Shown: positions 62,728 through 64,000 of the stretch, in pieces
Numbering within the stretch: the first letter of the stretch is position 1
How the letters are laid out: each line of letters begins with the position of its first letter
Source of the DNA: Murinocardiopsis flavida
Lineage (GTDB): Bacteria; Actinomycetota; Actinomycetes; Streptosporangiales; Streptosporangiaceae
NCBI RefSeq assembly: GCF_003014485.1
Contig: NZ_PYGA01000006.1
Span: 241,143-305,142, forward strand
DNA length: 64,000 nucleotides
Direction of reading: 5' to 3'
Program-made: the position numbers and the translations under genes
Notes under the pieces: model-generated
Seen by the model: only the letters and a program-made list of their open reading frames with translations
Databases searched by the model: none
Told to the model about the DNA's origin: nothing

Positions 62728-63693
62728 ATGCCTCGCACATCCGGCCCAGGACCCGAGAACAACGGCGGCACCGACGCAGCCGGTGAACACACCGGTGCCG
62801 CCCGCCGCGGCTTCTTCCGCATCGCCGCCGGTACCGCCGCACTCACCGGCCTGACCGCGACCGCCCTGACCGTTCAGGTCGGCACCGCCGCCGCCGAGCC
62901 CGCGGCGACCAGGAAGCCGGGCAAGCGCCGCGGCATCCCGACCGAAAGCATCTCGGTGCAGATGTACACGCTGCGCGAGGCCGCGGCGGCCGACCTCGAA
63001 GGGACCCTCGCCGGCCTGGCCGACATCGGCTACACCAAGATCGAGACGGCCGGGTTCTACGGACGCAGCGCCGCCGAGTTCAAGTCCCTGCTCGACAAGC
63101 ACGGCCTCAAGGCGACGTCGGGCCATCACGGCATCCCGCAGCCCTTCGACGCCGACGCGTGGGCCACCCAGCTCAAGGACGCCAACACCCTCGGCTACAC
63201 CTACATCAATGTCCCCAGCGGGCCCAACGGCAGCACCGAGAAGCACTGGCGGGACTTCGCCGCCGACCTCACCACCGCGGGCCGCCAAGCCGCGAAAGCC
63301 GGGCTGAAGTTCGGCTACCACAACCACCACTACGAGTTCGCCCGCCTGGCCGACGCCGACAAGCGCGCCTACGACGTCCTCATCGAGCGCACCGACCCGC
63401 GCTACGTGCACTTCGAGCTGGACCTCTTCTGGTCCTGGCGCGGCGCGCAGGACCCCACCCCCCTCATCACCGACAACCGCAACCACCGCTTCCCGCAGTT
63501 CCACGTCAAGGACATGAACCTCGACGGCCAGTTCGAGGACGTGGGACTCGGCCTGATCGACTTCCGGCCCACCTTCGCCGCCGCCCTCCCGGCGAAGCGG
63601 GTCGAGTTCATCGTCGAGCACGACTCCGCGGGCGCCGACGCCCTCGACCACGTCCGGCGCAGCTTCGAGCACCTTTCCGCGCTGGAGTACTGA
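62728..63693 (+). CDS. Tat-exported sugar phosphate isomerase/epimerase family protein
   Basis: A 321-residue xylose-isomerase-like TIM-barrel protein. A Tat signal is present: Arg26-Arg27 in ARRGFFRIAAG, then a hydrophobic stretch ending TAAAEPAA near 60. The barrel has metal- and substrate-site motifs GYHNHHYEF, YVHFELDLFW, FHVKDM and IVEHDSAG, as in AP endonuclease family 2/sugar isomerases. Export by Tat implies it folds with its metal in the cytoplasm and acts outside the cell. ATG 62728 has AGGAG eight bases upstream; an in-frame GTG-type start at 62689 has none. The substrate is unknown. Confidence 0.88.
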   Translation: MPRTSGPGPENNGGTDAAGEHTGAARRGFFRIAAGTAALTGLTATALTVQVGTAAAEPAATRKPGKRRGIPTESISVQMYTLREAAAADLEGTLAGLADIGYTKIETAGFYGRSAAEFKSLLDKHGLKATSGHHGIPQPFDADAWATQLKDANTLGYTYINVPSGPNGSTEKHWRDFAADLTTAGRQAAKAGLKFGYHNHHYEFARLADADKRAYDVLIERTDPRYVHFELDLFWSWRGAQDPTPLITDNRNHRFPQFHVKDMNLDGQFEDVGLGLIDFRPTFAAALPAKRVEFIVEHDSAGADALDHVRRSFEHLSALEY

Positions 63694-63711
63694 CCCTCCC
63701 GGTACTCCAGC

Positions 63712-63749
63712 AGGACCGCCCCGGCGCACAGCGCCGGGGCGGTCCTTTG
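63712..63749 (+). terminator. Terminator of the sugar isomerase gene
   Basis: AGGACCGCCCCGGCGC (63712-63727), loop ACA, GCGCCGGGGCGGTCCT (63731-63746), then TT. A perfect 16-bp stem, 19 bases past the stop codon. Confidence 0.9.
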
Positions 63750-64000
63750 CCGCCCACCGTCGACCGACCGGGCCGGGGCCGCTCGCACGGGACCGCGAGC
63801 CGCACCCGCGCAGCCGCGGGAATGGCGGCCGGTCCTCGGTTCACCCGCTGGGGCCCGGCTGAGCGTGTCTGCGTCCCCGGCCGGTGGAGGGTGCCGGTGG
63901 ATCGTGCTGCTGGGGCGGCTGGGGGCGGCGTGTGCCGGTCGCCGGGGTGGGGGCATGGGTGTGGCCCGCCGGGGTGGGGGCCCGGCGGGTGGGTTGTGGT
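63750..64000. other. G-rich right end without a recognisable gene
   Basis: After the terminator no supported gene is seen. CGCCGGGGTGGGGGC occurs twice (63940-63954 and 63967-63981) in a tract of G-runs that could form G-quadruplexes on the plus strand. A gene may begin beyond the window. Confidence 0.4.

Overview
This window is 64 kb of very GC-rich DNA (third codon positions almost all G or C, frequent GTG and TTG starts, many short overlaps of the GTGA type). It comes from the chromosome of a filamentous-type actinobacterium. WhiB-family, DUF3000, Gbn-like, AI-2E, HemQ and Rok7B7-type genes point to Streptomycetes/Streptosporangiales. Nocardiopsaceae is my best guess but is not proven. From memory, much of the content (xylFGH-rok, dxs, fadAB, rnd, DUF3000, hemE, hemY, hemQ, sulfite reductase/cysH) is also grouped in Streptomyces coelicolor, so this looks like conserved core chromosome. 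I see no transposase, integrase, phage module, CRISPR array, rRNA or tRNA.

Layout. 1-5.9 kb, all on the minus strand: a DEAD-box helicase fragment, an enoyl-CoA hydratase family protein, a small HTH protein like the nucleoid-associated Gbn, an ABC-F ATPase, an AI-2E family permease and a YccF protein. 6-14 kb: a metallo-hydrolase, a WhiB-family regulator with its own promoter and terminator, a cluster of short intergenic repeats, a phosphoribosyltransferase/hydrolase fusion, an acetyltransferase, an MFS permease, a secreted HNH nuclease and a YihY membrane protein. 14-17.8 kb: a sulfur-assimilation operon led by a 29-codon leader peptide, then sulfite reductase, a zinc-ribbon protein, CysH and a sirohydrochlorin chelatase. 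17.9-28.2 kb: DUF488, AidB-like dehydrogenase, GlgX, MHYT sensor, pyrimidine reductase, GntR regulator, MsrB, the psd-pssA phospholipid pair and DedA. 28.5-33.3 kb: heme genes (hemQ, hemY, hemE) around a DUF4349 lipoprotein. 33.5-44.8 kb: DUF3000, RNase D, a TPR protein, an ABC exporter with paired operators, the fadA-fadB beta-oxidation pair and a flavin disulfide reductase. 44.8-55.3 kb: MMPL exporter with divergent TetR, zinc peptidase, FprA, an HxlR/FMN-reductase pair, dxs, mug and a TauE/SafE permease. 55.4-64 kb: a probably frameshifted hypothetical gene, a xylose-type ABC importer with its ROK regulator, a nucleoside-kinase-like P-loop protein, a deazaflavin-dependent nitroreductase and a Tat-exported sugar isomerase.

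How the genes work together. CysH makes sulfite from APS or PAPS, Sir reduces it to sulfide, and the chelatase makes the siroheme Sir needs; the cysteine-containing leader probably attenuates the operon. HemE, HemY and HemQ are steps of the coproporphyrin-dependent heme route of Gram-positive bacteria. Psd and PssA form the phosphatidylserine-to-phosphatidylethanolamine route. FadA and FadB form a complete beta-oxidation complex. XylFGH with the ROK regulator is a sugar uptake locus.

I found no clearly new multi-gene system. The most interesting items are the sulfur leader peptide and the dyad upstream of it, the paired GTCAA-N6-TTGAC operators, the 18-bp palindrome before glgX, the repeat cluster at 7.8-8.0 kb, and a fused hydrolase domain lacking its serine nucleophile.
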